Positions 27,715 to 37,906 are shown, counted from the stretch's first letter. The stretch is DNA of 64,000 nt from CATQHQ01 sp965243805 (GCA_965243805.1 OZ251577.1:992001-1056000), one strand, 5' to 3'. Numbers and translations are program-made. The notes: generated from the sequence alone by a model not told the origin.

Positions 27715-29314
27715 TTTGCAGCACCTCGCGATCTACGGGAAAATGCTGAATAAACGTCTTGGAGTACGACCACCACCCTCCCTGATACGGCTTGCTAGTA
27801 ACCTTGATAAAGTCGTACATGTTGTCGCTGTTCAGTTCCGCAAGCAGGCCGGTCAGCGACATGGGCCGGTTGGGCTTGATTGCATATCCCGAATAAAAGA
27901 GCGCTTCTTCGTCTTCGCAGATCTGAAAGTTCGGTCTCTTGTTCATGCCCGAAGTCAGAATCTTGACGCCCAGTCCACTCCTAATCCCCACGTGCCGTCC
28001 GTATCCGTGCCACTTTCTCTCGTCTACTCGTCCCTTATCGCGACTCAACAGGACGCGCTTGTTGCGTGTGAGCCACTTTGCGGCTAAGGGGAACTTGCGA
28101 CGTAGCCGCAAGAACGGCAGCAGCTGACCGGTATCATCGTAGGGGTATACGATAACGCGGTTCTCGGGGTCCACTCCGTTCTTCATCACCGACGCTTTGT
28201 ATATCCGACGGATGCTGGCCTTTTCCAGCTGCACTTCTATTTTCCCGTCCGTACAGTTGACAACAGTACCGTCCGAATCCAACACCGTCAAGATGAACAC
28301 GCGATCGGCGAGAGTTTGCACTCCTACCCTGATCGTAGCTATTTCGCCCAAACGAACACCACGCTCGAGACGACGGCTGAACCGCTTCCGCTGCTCGTTG
28401 TTCGTGAGCGTCCACATGGGAGAGCCGGTGTCGATTCTGTAACCATTTTCGGGAACGACCGTCTTGCGCCTGACGACGGCCTTGGCCGCGTCAATTGTTC
28501 GGCAGTGCCCGCCCTTTGTGATTCGGGTGATTGCGGTATAGGTCGTCACGGACGGAAACACCTGATGTCCCTCAAAGTCCACGATCCTACAAACCCTGTG
28601 GCTAGCAGACAGACTACTACGGAGCACGCGGCCGGCGGCGGACTTCAGCCAGCTGTTGGGAGTGATGAAGGACACTTGGCCGTCCCGGCGCAGCAGGTCC
28701 AAGCCTGCTTCGAAGAACAAGAAGTAGAGATCAGCGCATCCAGACATAAAGCGCCAACCATCGGAGGCGATCTGCTTTCTGCGACCGTGCTCTAGGTGTT
28801 GGATACGAACATATGGTGGATTCCCCACAACGAAGTCGAAAGAGTTCACATATCGACGCCATTGGTGGCGGTTTAGGATGTCAAGTTTCCGTATCCGCCA
28901 TTCCACGGGAGGGGCCGCTTTGCCGAGAACCCGGTCGCTGATGCTGGTCAAGCGAGCCTTGCATGTCTTGACCGCTTCATCGTCGATCTCGAATCCGGTG
29001 AGCCACCGAAGCGAATCAAGATACCCGGGGTGAGGGCCGGAGTGCTTGATCTTCTCGCAAATCCGTTGCACGCATCCCGCCAAGAACGCACCGTCGCCGC
29101 AAGCCGGTTCACATATGCGAATGGATTTCGGGTCGCTGGGCAACAGGTCGTCGAGCATGAACGAAACCACATGGGCTGGTGTGTAGACAACACCAGCTTG
29201 CTTCGCGCTCCACGCAACCTCCGGGCTGACACGGGGCTCAATTTCACCTTCGGTCAGCGGGAACAAGCTGGCCTCTTGCCAGCGGGCGACGCTGCGTTCC
29301 TCGCGTACGAGCAC
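27707..29314 (-). CDS. N6-adenine DNA methyltransferase, Eco57I/TaqI-like (R-M module 1)
   Basis: This is a 535-aa class gamma adenine-N6 methyltransferase with an Eco57I/TaqI-like architecture, protecting host DNA from the endonuclease encoded next to it. SAM motif I is CEPACGDGAFL and catalytic motif IV is VVGNPPYVRIQ (NPPY). The C-terminal half (LGEIATIRVGVQTLADRVF) looks like the target-recognition domain. The 5' end of the frame remains open to 29464, but a GTG at 29314 preceded by AAGGGA suits better. The gene is AT-richer than neighbours, a sign of transfer. Confidence 0.9.
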   Translation of the reverse strand: MLVREERSVARWQEASLFPLTEGEIEPRVSPEVAWSAKQAGVVYTPAHVVSFMLDDLLPSDPKSIRICEPACGDGAFLAGCVQRICEKIKHSGPHPGYLDSLRWLTGFEIDDEAVKTCKARLTSISDRVLGKAAPPVEWRIRKLDILNRHQWRRYVNSFDFVVGNPPYVRIQHLEHGRRKQIASDGWRFMSGCADLYFLFFEAGLDLLRRDGQVSFITPNSWLKSAAGRVLRSSLSASHRVCRIVDFEGHQVFPSVTTYTAITRITKGGHCRTIDAAKAVVRRKTVVPENGYRIDTGSPMWTLTNNEQRKRFSRRLERGVRLGEIATIRVGVQTLADRVFILTVLDSDGTVVNCTDGKIEVQLEKASIRRIYKASVMKNGVDPENRVIVYPYDDTGQLLPFLRLRRKFPLAAKWLTRNKRVLLSRDKGRVDERKWHGYGRHVGIRSGLGVKILTSGMNKRPNFQICEDEEALFYSGYAIKPNRPMSLTGLLAELNSDNMYDFIKVTSKPYQGGWWSYSKTFIQHFPVDREVLQNE

Positions 29315-29636
29315 ATCCCTTCGCGACGCGGGCAGCCCAGTTCCACGGGCTTGGCGCACCGCGACGGAATCGGCTCGGCGTGCGGTGCCGCACGCTCCGG
29401 GCACCGGGGCCGGGGCATCTCTGGGACTGGGCAACTCTGGTCCGTGCAGGGGGTGACAGCGCATCGTCGATTTCGGGGTTGGTCGGTGAACGGACAGAAG
29501 TGTAACACGATTCCGGGATCAGCGCACCTCGTGGGGGTTGCAGCGGGGGGCCGTGCGGTCGTGGCGGGGGCGTTGGCGGATCGTCCAGACCGACGAGCAC
29601 TGGGCGCGTCGTCTCCACTCGTGGTAGAATACCTTC
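29315..29636. other. 322-bp intergenic region between R-M module and GH109-like gene
   Basis: GC-rich again, unlike the R-M genes. I see no gene. It must hold the R-M promoter on the minus strand and a plus-strand promoter; TAGAAT at 29625-29630 is a possible plus-strand -10 with no good -35. Confidence 0.4.
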
Positions 29637-29741
29637 ATGAGCGACCGCCCGCCGTGGCTGGCGCCAGGTGGCGACGAGTTCCCGCACGAGGGCGGTTGCG
29701 CCTCCCCTTCCCCCCACGATGGCGGCGACGCCGAGCGATCC

Positions 29742-31141
29742 ATGGACCGACGAGGCTTCCTGAAGACTGGCGCGGCAGGGGCAGCCGGAGGAGTGCTGGC
29801 CGGGTGCGGCGAATCCGGCGAGGGCGTTCCGGCGGGACGGAAGCCAGCCAAGGCCCCCGCGGACGCCTGGGGACCGACGCCGTCCCCTTTCGCTTGGGCT
29901 CGCCTCCCGTTCGGCCGCTGGCGGCGGCGCCGGTCGACCAAGTGCGGATCGGCTTCGTCGGCGTGGGCGGGATGGGGACCGCGCATGTGCGCAACTTGGT
30001 GCGGATCGACGGGTGCGTGGTGTCGGCGGTGTGCGATGTGGTGGAGGCTCATGCGGAGCGGGCGGCGGGGATCGTCGAAGAGGCGGGTCACCCTCGGCCG
30101 GCCCTCTACACTCGGGGCGAGACGGACTTCGAGCGTCTCTGTGCGGAAGCGGAGCTGGACTTGGTGTACACTGCCACGCCTTGGCGCTGGCACGTCCCCG
30201 TGTGCGTGGCCGCCATGGAGAGCGGGAAGCACGCCGCCACCGAGGTCCCCGCCGCCTACACGCTGGACGACTGCTGGCGGCTCGTGGAGACGGCCGAAGC
30301 GACGGGCCGCCACTGCGTCATGATGGAGAACGTGAACTACGGCCGCGCCGAACTGCTGTGCCTGAACTTGGTGCGCCAGGGGATGCTGGGCGAAGTCCTC
30401 CACGCCGAGTGCGGGTACCTGCACGACCTGCGGGCGATCAAGTTCGCCGACGAGGGAGAGGGGCTGTGGCGACGCGACCACTCTTGGACGCGCAACGGCA
30501 ACCTCTACCCTACCCACGGCCTGGGTCCCGTCGCCAACTGCATGGATGTGAACCGGGGCGACCGCTTCGACTACTTGGTGTCGATGAGCGGCCCTTCCCG
30601 AGGATTGCAGGAGTGGGCCGTCGCGCACTACCCGGAGGGCCACCCCAAGCGCGGCGAGAGCTTCGCATTGGGCGACGTGAACGGGAGCCTGATCAAGACC
30701 GCGCTGGGACGCACGATCTACCTTTCCCACGACACCAACCTGCCCCGCCCTTACAGCCGCATCAACCAAGTGCAGGGCACCCGGGGCATCTTCCAGGGCT
30801 ACCCCGACCGGGTCCACATCGAAGGCCGCAGTCCAGGGCACCAGTGGGAGGACGCGGAGGCGTACTACGAGGAGTTCGAGCACCCCCTTTGGCGGGCGTT
30901 GCGGGAGGCGTCGATCGGCGCGGGCCACGGCGGCATGGACTTCATGGAGGACTACCGGCTGATCAAGTGCCTGCGCGAAGGGCTGCCCACCGACATGAAC
31001 GTGTACGACGCGGCGGCGTTGAGCGCGGTGTGCGAGCTCTCCGAGATCAGCGTGGCGCAGGGCAGCGCGCCGGTGGCGTTCCCCGACTTCACCCGAGGCC
31101 GCTGGCAAGAGTGGGCGCCGTGGCCGATCGTGGAGGCGTGA
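29742..31141 (+). pseudogene. GH109/Gfo-Idh-MocA oxidoreductase with a 1-bp frameshift
   Basis: The product resembles NAD-dependent GH109 alpha-N-acetylgalactosaminidases of the Gfo/Idh/MocA fold. From ATG 29742 a Tat signal (MDRRGFLKTGAAGAAGG) runs in one frame up to about 29890; the Rossmann domain (VRIGFVGVGGMGTAHV) and all later parts are in a different frame. A missing C in the CCCC run at 29884-29887 explains it: adding one C joins PSPF to RLGSPPVRPL and restores a continuous protein. The remainder is intact, with TPWRWHVPVCVAAMESGKH, WTRNGNLYPTHGLGP and LSHDTNLPRPYSR. A recent inactivation, a sequencing/assembly error or homopolymer slippage are possible. ATG 29637 is an alternative start in the same frame. 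Confidence 0.8.
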
Positions 31142-31146
31142 GCGCA

Positions 31147-32358
31147 GTGGACGCGCTGGAGTTGACGAAGCTGATCGCAGCTGGCGAGGGCGAGCGAATG
31201 GAGTTCACGGAGTCGCTTTCAGGGACCGCCAAGGACAGCATTCGCCAGGCGATCTGCGCCTTTGCGAACGACCTTCCGCGTAGTGAAGAACCGGGGCGTG
31301 TACTGGTGGGAGTCCGGGACGACGGGACGCTTGCGGGGCTGACTGCGACCGATCGCATGTTGACCCCGCTCGCGGACATGAAGACCGACGGCAACATCTT
31401 GCCGCCGCCCGTGCTTTCGGTCGAGAAGCAGGTGCTGGATGGCGGGGAGGTGATTGTGGTCACGGTCCAACCGTCGGACTCGCCTCCAGTTCGGTGCAAG
31501 GGCGTGATCTTCATACGAATTGGCTCGCGACGAGGAACGGCGACGGGGCAAGACGAACGACTTCTGAACGAGAAGCGCAGGTACGGCAACCTGCCGTGCG
31601 ACTTGCATCCGGTTTCCGGCACCGCCGTAAGCGACCTCGACATGGTGCGCTTTGAGAACGAGTACCTGCCGAGCGCGTTCTCCCCGGAGACCCTGGCCGC
31701 CAATCAACGTACCCGAACCGAACGGTTGGCCGCGACCAACATGATCGCATCGGTCGACGATCCGATCCCCACGGTCGCGGGCTTGCTCAGCATCGGCAAG
31801 CGTCCGCGGGACTTCATTCCCGGCTCCTACGTCCAGTTCCTTCGATTCGATGGAACCGCGCTGACCGACGAGCTGATCGACAGCGCAGAGATCGGGGGCG
31901 CCGTGCCGGACATGTTGCGCCGGCTGGACGAGAAACTGGCGGCTCACAACCGAACCGCCGTCGATTTTGCGTCGCGGTTTCGCGAGGCGAGAGCCAGCAT
32001 CTATCCGATGGAATCGTTGCGGCAGATCGTGCGGAACGCGGTCATGCACCGGAGCTACGAGGCCACTCACGCGCCTACCCACGTGCATTGGTACAGCGAC
32101 CGTATTGAGGTGATGAGCCCCGGCGGTCCATTCGGGCGAGTCACGGCCGAGAACTTCGGCGAAGGAGGCATGGTGGACTATCGGAACCCTAATCTGGCAA
32201 GTGCGATGAAGGTACTGGGCTTCGTCCAGAGGTTCGGGATCGGCATCGCTTTGGCCAGAGAGCAACTGGCCGAAGCTGGCCACCCGGAGCCGCACTTCGA
32301 GGTTGGCGACAACTACATTCGGGCGACGGTTTGGGGAAGGCAGTCGGACGCGACATGA
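31147..32358 (+). CDS. AlbA_2 (Schlafen-like) plus HATPase protein
   Basis: This 403-aa protein has an N-terminal AlbA_2/Schlafen-type nucleic-acid-linked domain (GEGERMEFTESLSG, RVLVGVRDDGTLAGL) and a C-terminal GHKL-like ATP-binding domain (LRQIVRNAVMHRSYE, DRIEVMSPGGPFG, RFGIGIALAREQL). Such proteins are often annotated as transcriptional regulators or RecG-like, and some sit in defence islands; the real role is unknown. The GGAGG at 31132-31136 fits start GTG 31147; GTG 31138 would overlap the preceding stop. It lies 1.8 kb from R-M module 1. Confidence 0.85.
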   Translation: MDALELTKLIAAGEGERMEFTESLSGTAKDSIRQAICAFANDLPRSEEPGRVLVGVRDDGTLAGLTATDRMLTPLADMKTDGNILPPPVLSVEKQVLDGGEVIVVTVQPSDSPPVRCKGVIFIRIGSRRGTATGQDERLLNEKRRYGNLPCDLHPVSGTAVSDLDMVRFENEYLPSAFSPETLAANQRTRTERLAATNMIASVDDPIPTVAGLLSIGKRPRDFIPGSYVQFLRFDGTALTDELIDSAEIGGAVPDMLRRLDEKLAAHNRTAVDFASRFREARASIYPMESLRQIVRNAVMHRSYEATHAPTHVHWYSDRIEVMSPGGPFGRVTAENFGEGGMVDYRNPNLASAMKVLGFVQRFGIGIALAREQLAEAGHPEPHFEVGDNYIRATVWGRQSDAT

Positions 32359-32411
32359 CGTGCCCGTGTTGGCGGCCAAGATCATGAAACGAATCGAGAA
32401 GGAGGTACAGC

Positions 32412-35315
32412 GTGGCGAAGACTGACGGGAAGATTCCTCGCGTGACGACAGCCCTGACGACGGTCGCGGTGGTTCTGGCCGGCACGGGCGCCGCGATCAC
32501 GACACCGGGTGCGCCGGCGTGGGCGATCCAGCAAGTCCCCACGCCCGAGTCGGTGCTGGGTCACCGGGTGGGCGCGGACTTCCACTTGACCACCTTCGAG
32601 GAGTCGATCGCGTACTTCGAGCGGCTGGACGAAGCGAGCGAGAGGCTGGAGCTGCGGCAGGTGGGGCGCTCCTCCTACGGGCGGCCAGTCTACATCGCGC
32701 TGATCTCCAGCGCCGAGAACTTGCGCAACCTGGAGCGGTACCGGGAGATCGCTCAGCGGCTGGCGCATCCCAAGGGGCTCGACGACGACGAGGCGCGGGC
32801 GCTGGCGGCGGAGGGGAGGGCGATCGTGCACATCGACGGCGGGCTGCACTCCACCGAGGTGGCTCATGCCGAGCACACGATCCAACTCGCCCACGATTTG
32901 ATCACCGGCGACGCCGACCCGGAGATTCGGGCGATCCTGGACAACGTGATCCTCTTGCTGTGGCCGTCGATGAACCCGGACGGGCAGACGATGATCACCG
33001 AGTGGTACCGGTCCAACGTGGGTACGCCCTACGAAGTGTCGCCGGCGCCGTTCCTCTATCAGAAGTACGTCGGCCACGACAACAACCGGGACGGCTACAT
33101 GATCAACCAGATCGAGTCTCGGATGGTCACCCGGGTAACTCGCGAGTGGGAGCCGCAAATCCTCTACAACCACCACCAGAGTTCGCCGTTCCCCACGCGC
33201 ATCTGGATTCCGCCCTTTGCAGAGCCGATCTCGCCTCACGTACATCCGCTCATGTGGCGTACCGTCAACCTGATCGGGATGGCGATGGCGCAGGCGCTGG
33301 AAGAACGGGGTCAGAAGGGCGCCACCCACATGGGGACGGGCTTCGACAACTGGTACCCGGGGTTCATGGACCACGCCCACAACTTCCACAACGTGGCGTC
33401 GTTCCTTACCGAGACGGCGCTGTACCGCTACGCCACGCCCCACTTTTACACGATTCAGGACTTTCCGGGGAACACTCGGGAGCTGCGTCCCCAGTCCCTA
33501 TACAGCAGTCCGTGGGAGGGAGGCTGGTGGCGGCTTCGCGACGCCGTGGAGTACATGCTGACCGCGTCGATCTCGGTGCTCGACGTGGCGGCCAAGTACC
33601 GGACCGACATCTTGTACAACCGCTACCAGGCGGGTCGCGACGTGGTGGCCCAGTACGAGGCGGAGCCGCCGTACGCGTTCTTTGTCCCCCAAGACCAGCG
33701 GGACCCGGTGGCGGCGACGGAGATGCTGCGGCGCCTGGCCTACAACGGAATCGAGGTGCACCAACTGGCAGAGGCGGCGTCGTTTGAGGGGATCGCGCAT
33801 CCGGCGGGTACTTGGGTGATACCGATGGACCAGGAGTTCGCCCACTTCGTGCGGCAACTCTTTGCCGTGCAGGAGTACCCGGACCTGCGGCAGTACCCGG
33901 AGGGGCCGCCAGACCAGCCCTACGACGTGTCCGGATGGACGTTGCCGTACCTGATGGGCGTGGGCGTGGTGGAGGCGGCGTCGCCGCTGACGGAAGAGGT
34001 GCGCGACGCGATGGCGCCGCTGGTTGCCGAACCCTTGCCGTGGGACGCGGAGGTGGACGACGCTTCGCCCTTCGACTCGCCTCGGGGGGTCGGCTTCGAC
34101 AGCCATCCGGTGGCGGCGGCGATCGTGCCTCCGCCGGGAGACGCCGGGAGGGGAGGCGGTGCGCTGGTGGTGGACCCGGCCCAGAACAACGCCTTCAAGG
34201 CGATCAACCGGGCGTGGGCGGCCGGCGGGAGAGTGCGCTTCGTGCCCGGAAGCGGTGGCGAGGACGGGGCGCCCGGCACGTCGGGACGCTACGTGGTCTC
34301 GGGCATCTCGGGGTCGGTCCGGAGCGCGCTGGCGTCGGAGCTGCACTTGCGGAGCGCACGAGAGGGCGGCGGCGGCTCGGGCGCCCAGGGCGGCAGCGAC
34401 CTGCCGCGCCCACGAGTCGGTCTCTACCGGCCGTGGAATCCGTCGATGGACGAGGGTTGGACGCGCTGGCTGCTGGAAGCGTACGACTTCGAGTTCGCCA
34501 GCCTGTACAACCCGGACGTGCTGGCCGGGAGCCTCCGGGACCGCTACGACGTGATCGTACTGGCGGACATGAGCGCCCGGCAGATCATGGAGGGCTTCGC
34601 CAAGGGATCGGTGCCGCCGCGCTACGAGGGCGGCATCGGCAGCATGGGCGTGCGGGAGCTGGACGCATTCGTTCGAAGCGGCGGCACGCTGGTGACGCTG
34701 AACGACGCCAGCCTCTTTGCCATCGACCAGCTCCACTTGGCCGTGGAGAACGTGGTCGACGGGCTCGATCCCACCGACTTCTTCATGAGCGGGTCGATCG
34801 TCGCCATGGAGGTTGATCCGTCGCATCCCGTGATGTCGGGGATGCCCGCTCAGGCGAAGATTGTCGTGGAGAGGAGTCCCGTCTTCACGACGAAGGACGG
34901 GTTCGAGGGCTCGGTGATGGCCAAGTACTCAAGGGAGGGTTCGCCGCTGTTGTCGGGCTACCTGCTTGGGGAAGAACACTTGCAGGGCTACGCCGCTGCG
35001 CTGGAGGTGGCCCACGGAGACGGGCGCGTGGTGCTGCTCGGGATGAAGCCCCAGTGGCGAGGCCAGCCCTTCGGCAACTTCCGCATTCTCTTCAACGCGC
35101 TGCTGTACGGCGCCGACGTTGCCGCGGCCAACCCGGCGAATCCGGCGTTCTGGACGGCTCCGAACGAGACGGACGAGACAGACGAGACGCCCCCGTCGGA
35201 AGAAGACGGCTCGGACGAAGACGGCGGCGGCAGGTCGGCCAGCGCTTCGGACCTGGGGCCTTCACCGAGTCGCCTTGACGATGGCGACGCGGCGCGGTGG
35301 CCGGCCGACCTCTGA
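32412..35315 (+). CDS. Secreted M14 zinc carboxypeptidase-like protein with GATase-like tail
   Basis: This is a 967-aa exported metallopeptidase-fold protein. A GTG start at 32412 is fixed by GGAGG 6 nt upstream. A signal peptide (TTVAVVLAGTGAA) leads to an M14 domain: DGGLHSTE provides the His/Glu zinc pair and YNHHQSSP the third His; MNPDGQ and NNRDGYM are family hallmarks. A long second half includes a Rossmann-like glutamine-amidotransferase-type fold (YDVIVLADMS, SGGTLVTLND, GRVVLLGMKPQWRGQP). It ends in an acidic Thr/Glu/Asp tail overlapping the next gene by 19 nt. Likely degrades peptides outside the cytoplasm; the substrate is unknown. Confidence 0.87.
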   Translation: MAKTDGKIPRVTTALTTVAVVLAGTGAAITTPGAPAWAIQQVPTPESVLGHRVGADFHLTTFEESIAYFERLDEASERLELRQVGRSSYGRPVYIALISSAENLRNLERYREIAQRLAHPKGLDDDEARALAAEGRAIVHIDGGLHSTEVAHAEHTIQLAHDLITGDADPEIRAILDNVILLLWPSMNPDGQTMITEWYRSNVGTPYEVSPAPFLYQKYVGHDNNRDGYMINQIESRMVTRVTREWEPQILYNHHQSSPFPTRIWIPPFAEPISPHVHPLMWRTVNLIGMAMAQALEERGQKGATHMGTGFDNWYPGFMDHAHNFHNVASFLTETALYRYATPHFYTIQDFPGNTRELRPQSLYSSPWEGGWWRLRDAVEYMLTASISVLDVAAKYRTDILYNRYQAGRDVVAQYEAEPPYAFFVPQDQRDPVAATEMLRRLAYNGIEVHQLAEAASFEGIAHPAGTWVIPMDQEFAHFVRQLFAVQEYPDLRQYPEGPPDQPYDVSGWTLPYLMGVGVVEAASPLTEEVRDAMAPLVAEPLPWDAEVDDASPFDSPRGVGFDSHPVAAAIVPPPGDAGRGGGALVVDPAQNNAFKAINRAWAAGGRVRFVPGSGGEDGAPGTSGRYVVSGISGSVRSALASELHLRSAREGGGGSGAQGGSDLPRPRVGLYRPWNPSMDEGWTRWLLEAYDFEFASLYNPDVLAGSLRDRYDVIVLADMSARQIMEGFAKGSVPPRYEGGIGSMGVRELDAFVRSGGTLVTLNDASLFAIDQLHLAVENVVDGLDPTDFFMSGSIVAMEVDPSHPVMSGMPAQAKIVVERSPVFTTKDGFEGSVMAKYSREGSPLLSGYLLGEEHLQGYAAALEVAHGDGRVVLLGMKPQWRGQPFGNFRILFNALLYGADVAAANPANPAFWTAPNETDETDETPPSEEDGSDEDGGGRSASASDLGPSPSRLDDGDAARWPADL

Positions 35316-37906
35316 TCGACTCCGGGCTCCGGCCGGCGGTCCTGCTCGGCGTCCGGTTCTTGCCCTTGGTGGCGACCAGCGTGCTCTTGGTGGCGGCCAG
35401 CGGCTGCGATGCGGTTCTGGAGCCTGCGCTCTCCTCGCTCGACAGTGAAGCTGCGGCGAGGGCCGGCCCCGGATCGGTTGGGGCGGCGGTAGGTGGCGAT
35501 CATGCGCCAAAGGGAAGCGTTCGGGTCTCGCCACGGCGAGCGGCCTTCTTTCGGCGAGACGGCGACTTCTCGGAGCCCTTTGTCTTTACCGCCCAGTTGC
35601 TTGACTCCACGGGCACGACAGCGCCGATCCTGACCCCGCTGTCATGGACAATCTCCGGGGATGGCGCATCGAGGCTTTCCAGGAGCTGGCTTTCCGACGA
35701 TCGACTGGCGGCGATGGCGGAGGCACGGTCGAGGTCGGCCGGACGCGACACCTTGACCGCAAGCCATGGTTCCGCGCGGCAGGGCCATGCGACGATCACC
35801 AACTGGGAGTGGTTGGAGGGTCGGTGGACGGGACGCGACTGGACCCGGCGGGGACGGTCCCGCTGCTTGTCGGCCGCGGTTGCGAGCCGCCCGGGCGCAC
35901 CCGTCTCCCTGTCGTCCTTCCAGCAGTTGCACGGTGTGTCGCTGGAGGCGCAAACCGTCCATGTGGATTCGATTGTCTTGGCGGACGACGGCCTAGCCGC
36001 CAGGGTCTGCATCGAGGCCCGCCGGCCGGGCACGAGCCGCATCGTCCTGTCGGCTTGGGACACCGTCTCGTTCCGCTATGCGGGGAGCTATCAACCTCAC
36101 AGCGTGCTGGCGGAGCCACTCGCGCTGCGCTTCCGGGCGGACCGCTGGGAGCTGGGGCTCGGCCAGACGGAGCGGCTCGACCTCACGGTGAGCGGCAGTC
36201 AGGGCAACGCGGGCGCCGCGCCGCTTTCTGAAACGACGGTGTCGTCGTCTCGCGGCGATGTGGCCTCGGTCGAGGCAGGGCTTGCGGCTGATGAAGGGCT
36301 TGCGGTGCACGGCGTGGGTCCAGGTTCGGCCACCCTCGCGGCTTCGTACTCGGAGTTCGGCGCCGAGACGCAGGTGGACGTCTACGAGATCGTGGGGGTG
36401 CGCACCGGGCTGGGCGTCACGTGTTTGCTGACACGACGCGGCACCGTGCGGTGCGCCGGAGAGAAGGGCCAACCGGTGATCGGCTACGGGCTGTCGTCGT
36501 TGGCAAGCCGAGCCAGCGGCGTGCTTGCGTTCCATGATGCGCCGGACTTGCCGGTCGGCGAGTCGCCGGTTGCGGAGTTCGGGCAGGGGTTTGGCAATCG
36601 GCACGTGTGCGTGGCGCACGAAGACGCCAACATGCGCTGCTGGGGCTACGGCAGCTTCGGGATGCTGGGCTACGGCGAGCCGGCCGACGTGGGCTACTAC
36701 AACGCCCCTGCCGACGCGGGCGCCGTGCCCGTAGGCAAGAGAGTCGCCGGCGTGGGGATGGGCGAATGGCACACGTGCGCCCTTGTGGCCGGGTCGGGCG
36801 CGGTACGGTGCTGGGGACGCAACCTGGAAGGCCAGCTGGGCTACGGATCGGAGGAGCCGGCAGTGGGAGACGACGAGACGCCGGCTTCGGTGGGCGATGT
36901 GCCGCTGGGTGGCAGGGCGGTTCAGGTGCAGGGCGGCCGTTACTCCACCTGTGCGCTGATGGACACAGGCCGAGTCCGGTGCTGGGGGATCGTAGCCGAT
37001 GGGTGGGACTCGGAGAAGAGGAAGGTCCAAGGCCGCGCCTACGGCCTGGGCTACGGCGACCGTTTCCCGGTCGACGAGGTGCTGGGAGACGACGAGACGC
37101 CGGCTTCGGTGGGCGACCTGCCCTTGAAGGGTCGCGCGGAGAAGGTTGCGGTGGGGGCGTACCATGTGTGCGCGCTGATGGCCGGGGGAACGGTGCGTTG
37201 CTGGGGGTCCGCTTGGTGGGGGGTTCTGGGCGACGGGGAGCGGGGCGACCGGCTGGACCACGTCTACGACGCCGCCGAGGCGACGGAACTGCGCTTCGGA
37301 GCCCCGGTCGTGGACTTGGTGGCGCACTACTTTCACAACTGCGCACTGCTGCGAGACGGCTCTGTGCGTTGCTGGGGGCTGGGCGACTACGGTGCGTTGG
37401 GGTACGGGCACGTTCGCACCATCGGTGACGACGAACCGGCGACGAGCGCCCCGCCGGTGCCGCTTGGCGGGCCCGCTACGGCAGTTGCGGTCCACTATCA
37501 GGGAGGGTGTGCTGTGATGCGGGCCGGAGGCCTGCGCTGCTGGGGGTCTCCCGCCCGGCTGGGCTTCACCACCGCACACCTGGGCGACGACGAAGCGCCG
37601 GCCGAAGGAGGCGACGTGCGCGTCTTCGCCGGGCCGATCAGAAGGACGGCGGGCCACGGGTCCAGAGTCCTGGCGGGCGGGCGTCAATCGGGTCCGGCGC
37701 TCGGGCCGGTGCTGGGGCCGGCGCTCGGTCCGGCGCTCGGTTTGGGGTTCCCGGTGCCAGTTGCGTTGCCCGATTTCGAGCCGCGCCGCGGCCCGGTGGC
37801 CGGGCCCTGGGGAGTGCTTTCGCCCGATTCCTTGCCGCCGCCGTCCTCATGGGCGGCCGCCCGAAGACGAGGGCCGGCCGGCCGAAGACAAGGCGCGGCC
37901 AAGTGA
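35297..37906 (+). CDS. RCC1-repeat lipoprotein with Ig-like N-terminal region
   Basis: This is an 869-aa lipoprotein (VATSVLLVAASGCDAV). The first half is beta-rich and Ig-like. The second half has seven RCC1/BLIP-II-type propeller repeats with the disulfide form C-ALL-x-G-x-VRCWG (HTCALVAGSGAVRCWG, FHNCALLRDGSVRCWG), each followed by LGYG and GDDETPA motifs. It is probably a surface binding protein; its ligand is unknown. The C-terminus is a low-complexity tail with GPALGPVLGPALGPAL from a 12-bp repeat at 37691-37738. It starts at a GTG inside the preceding gene. Confidence 0.85.
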   Translation: MAGRPLIDSGLRPAVLLGVRFLPLVATSVLLVAASGCDAVLEPALSSLDSEAAARAGPGSVGAAVGGDHAPKGSVRVSPRRAAFFRRDGDFSEPFVFTAQLLDSTGTTAPILTPLSWTISGDGASRLSRSWLSDDRLAAMAEARSRSAGRDTLTASHGSARQGHATITNWEWLEGRWTGRDWTRRGRSRCLSAAVASRPGAPVSLSSFQQLHGVSLEAQTVHVDSIVLADDGLAARVCIEARRPGTSRIVLSAWDTVSFRYAGSYQPHSVLAEPLALRFRADRWELGLGQTERLDLTVSGSQGNAGAAPLSETTVSSSRGDVASVEAGLAADEGLAVHGVGPGSATLAASYSEFGAETQVDVYEIVGVRTGLGVTCLLTRRGTVRCAGEKGQPVIGYGLSSLASRASGVLAFHDAPDLPVGESPVAEFGQGFGNRHVCVAHEDANMRCWGYGSFGMLGYGEPADVGYYNAPADAGAVPVGKRVAGVGMGEWHTCALVAGSGAVRCWGRNLEGQLGYGSEEPAVGDDETPASVGDVPLGGRAVQVQGGRYSTCALMDTGRVRCWGIVADGWDSEKRKVQGRAYGLGYGDRFPVDEVLGDDETPASVGDLPLKGRAEKVAVGAYHVCALMAGGTVRCWGSAWWGVLGDGERGDRLDHVYDAAEATELRFGAPVVDLVAHYFHNCALLRDGSVRCWGLGDYGALGYGHVRTIGDDEPATSAPPVPLGGPATAVAVHYQGGCAVMRAGGLRCWGSPARLGFTTAHLGDDEAPAEGGDVRVFAGPIRRTAGHGSRVLAGGRQSGPALGPVLGPALGPALGLGFPVPVALPDFEPRRGPVAGPWGVLSPDSLPPPSSWAAARRRGPAGRRQGAAK
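37691..37738. repeat. 12-bp tandem repeat, four copies, in RCC1 gene tail
   Basis: Units GGTCCGGCGCTC, GGGCCGGTGCTG, GGGCCGGCGCTC and GGTCCGGCGCTC follow head to tail. They encode the GPAL/GPVL repeat near the C-terminus. Confidence 0.9.

Noticed and set aside
29030..29741. Upstream extension of GH109-like frame
   Set aside because: It overlaps the methyltransferase on the other strand and shows no conserved residues; the Tat signal in another frame marks the true start.
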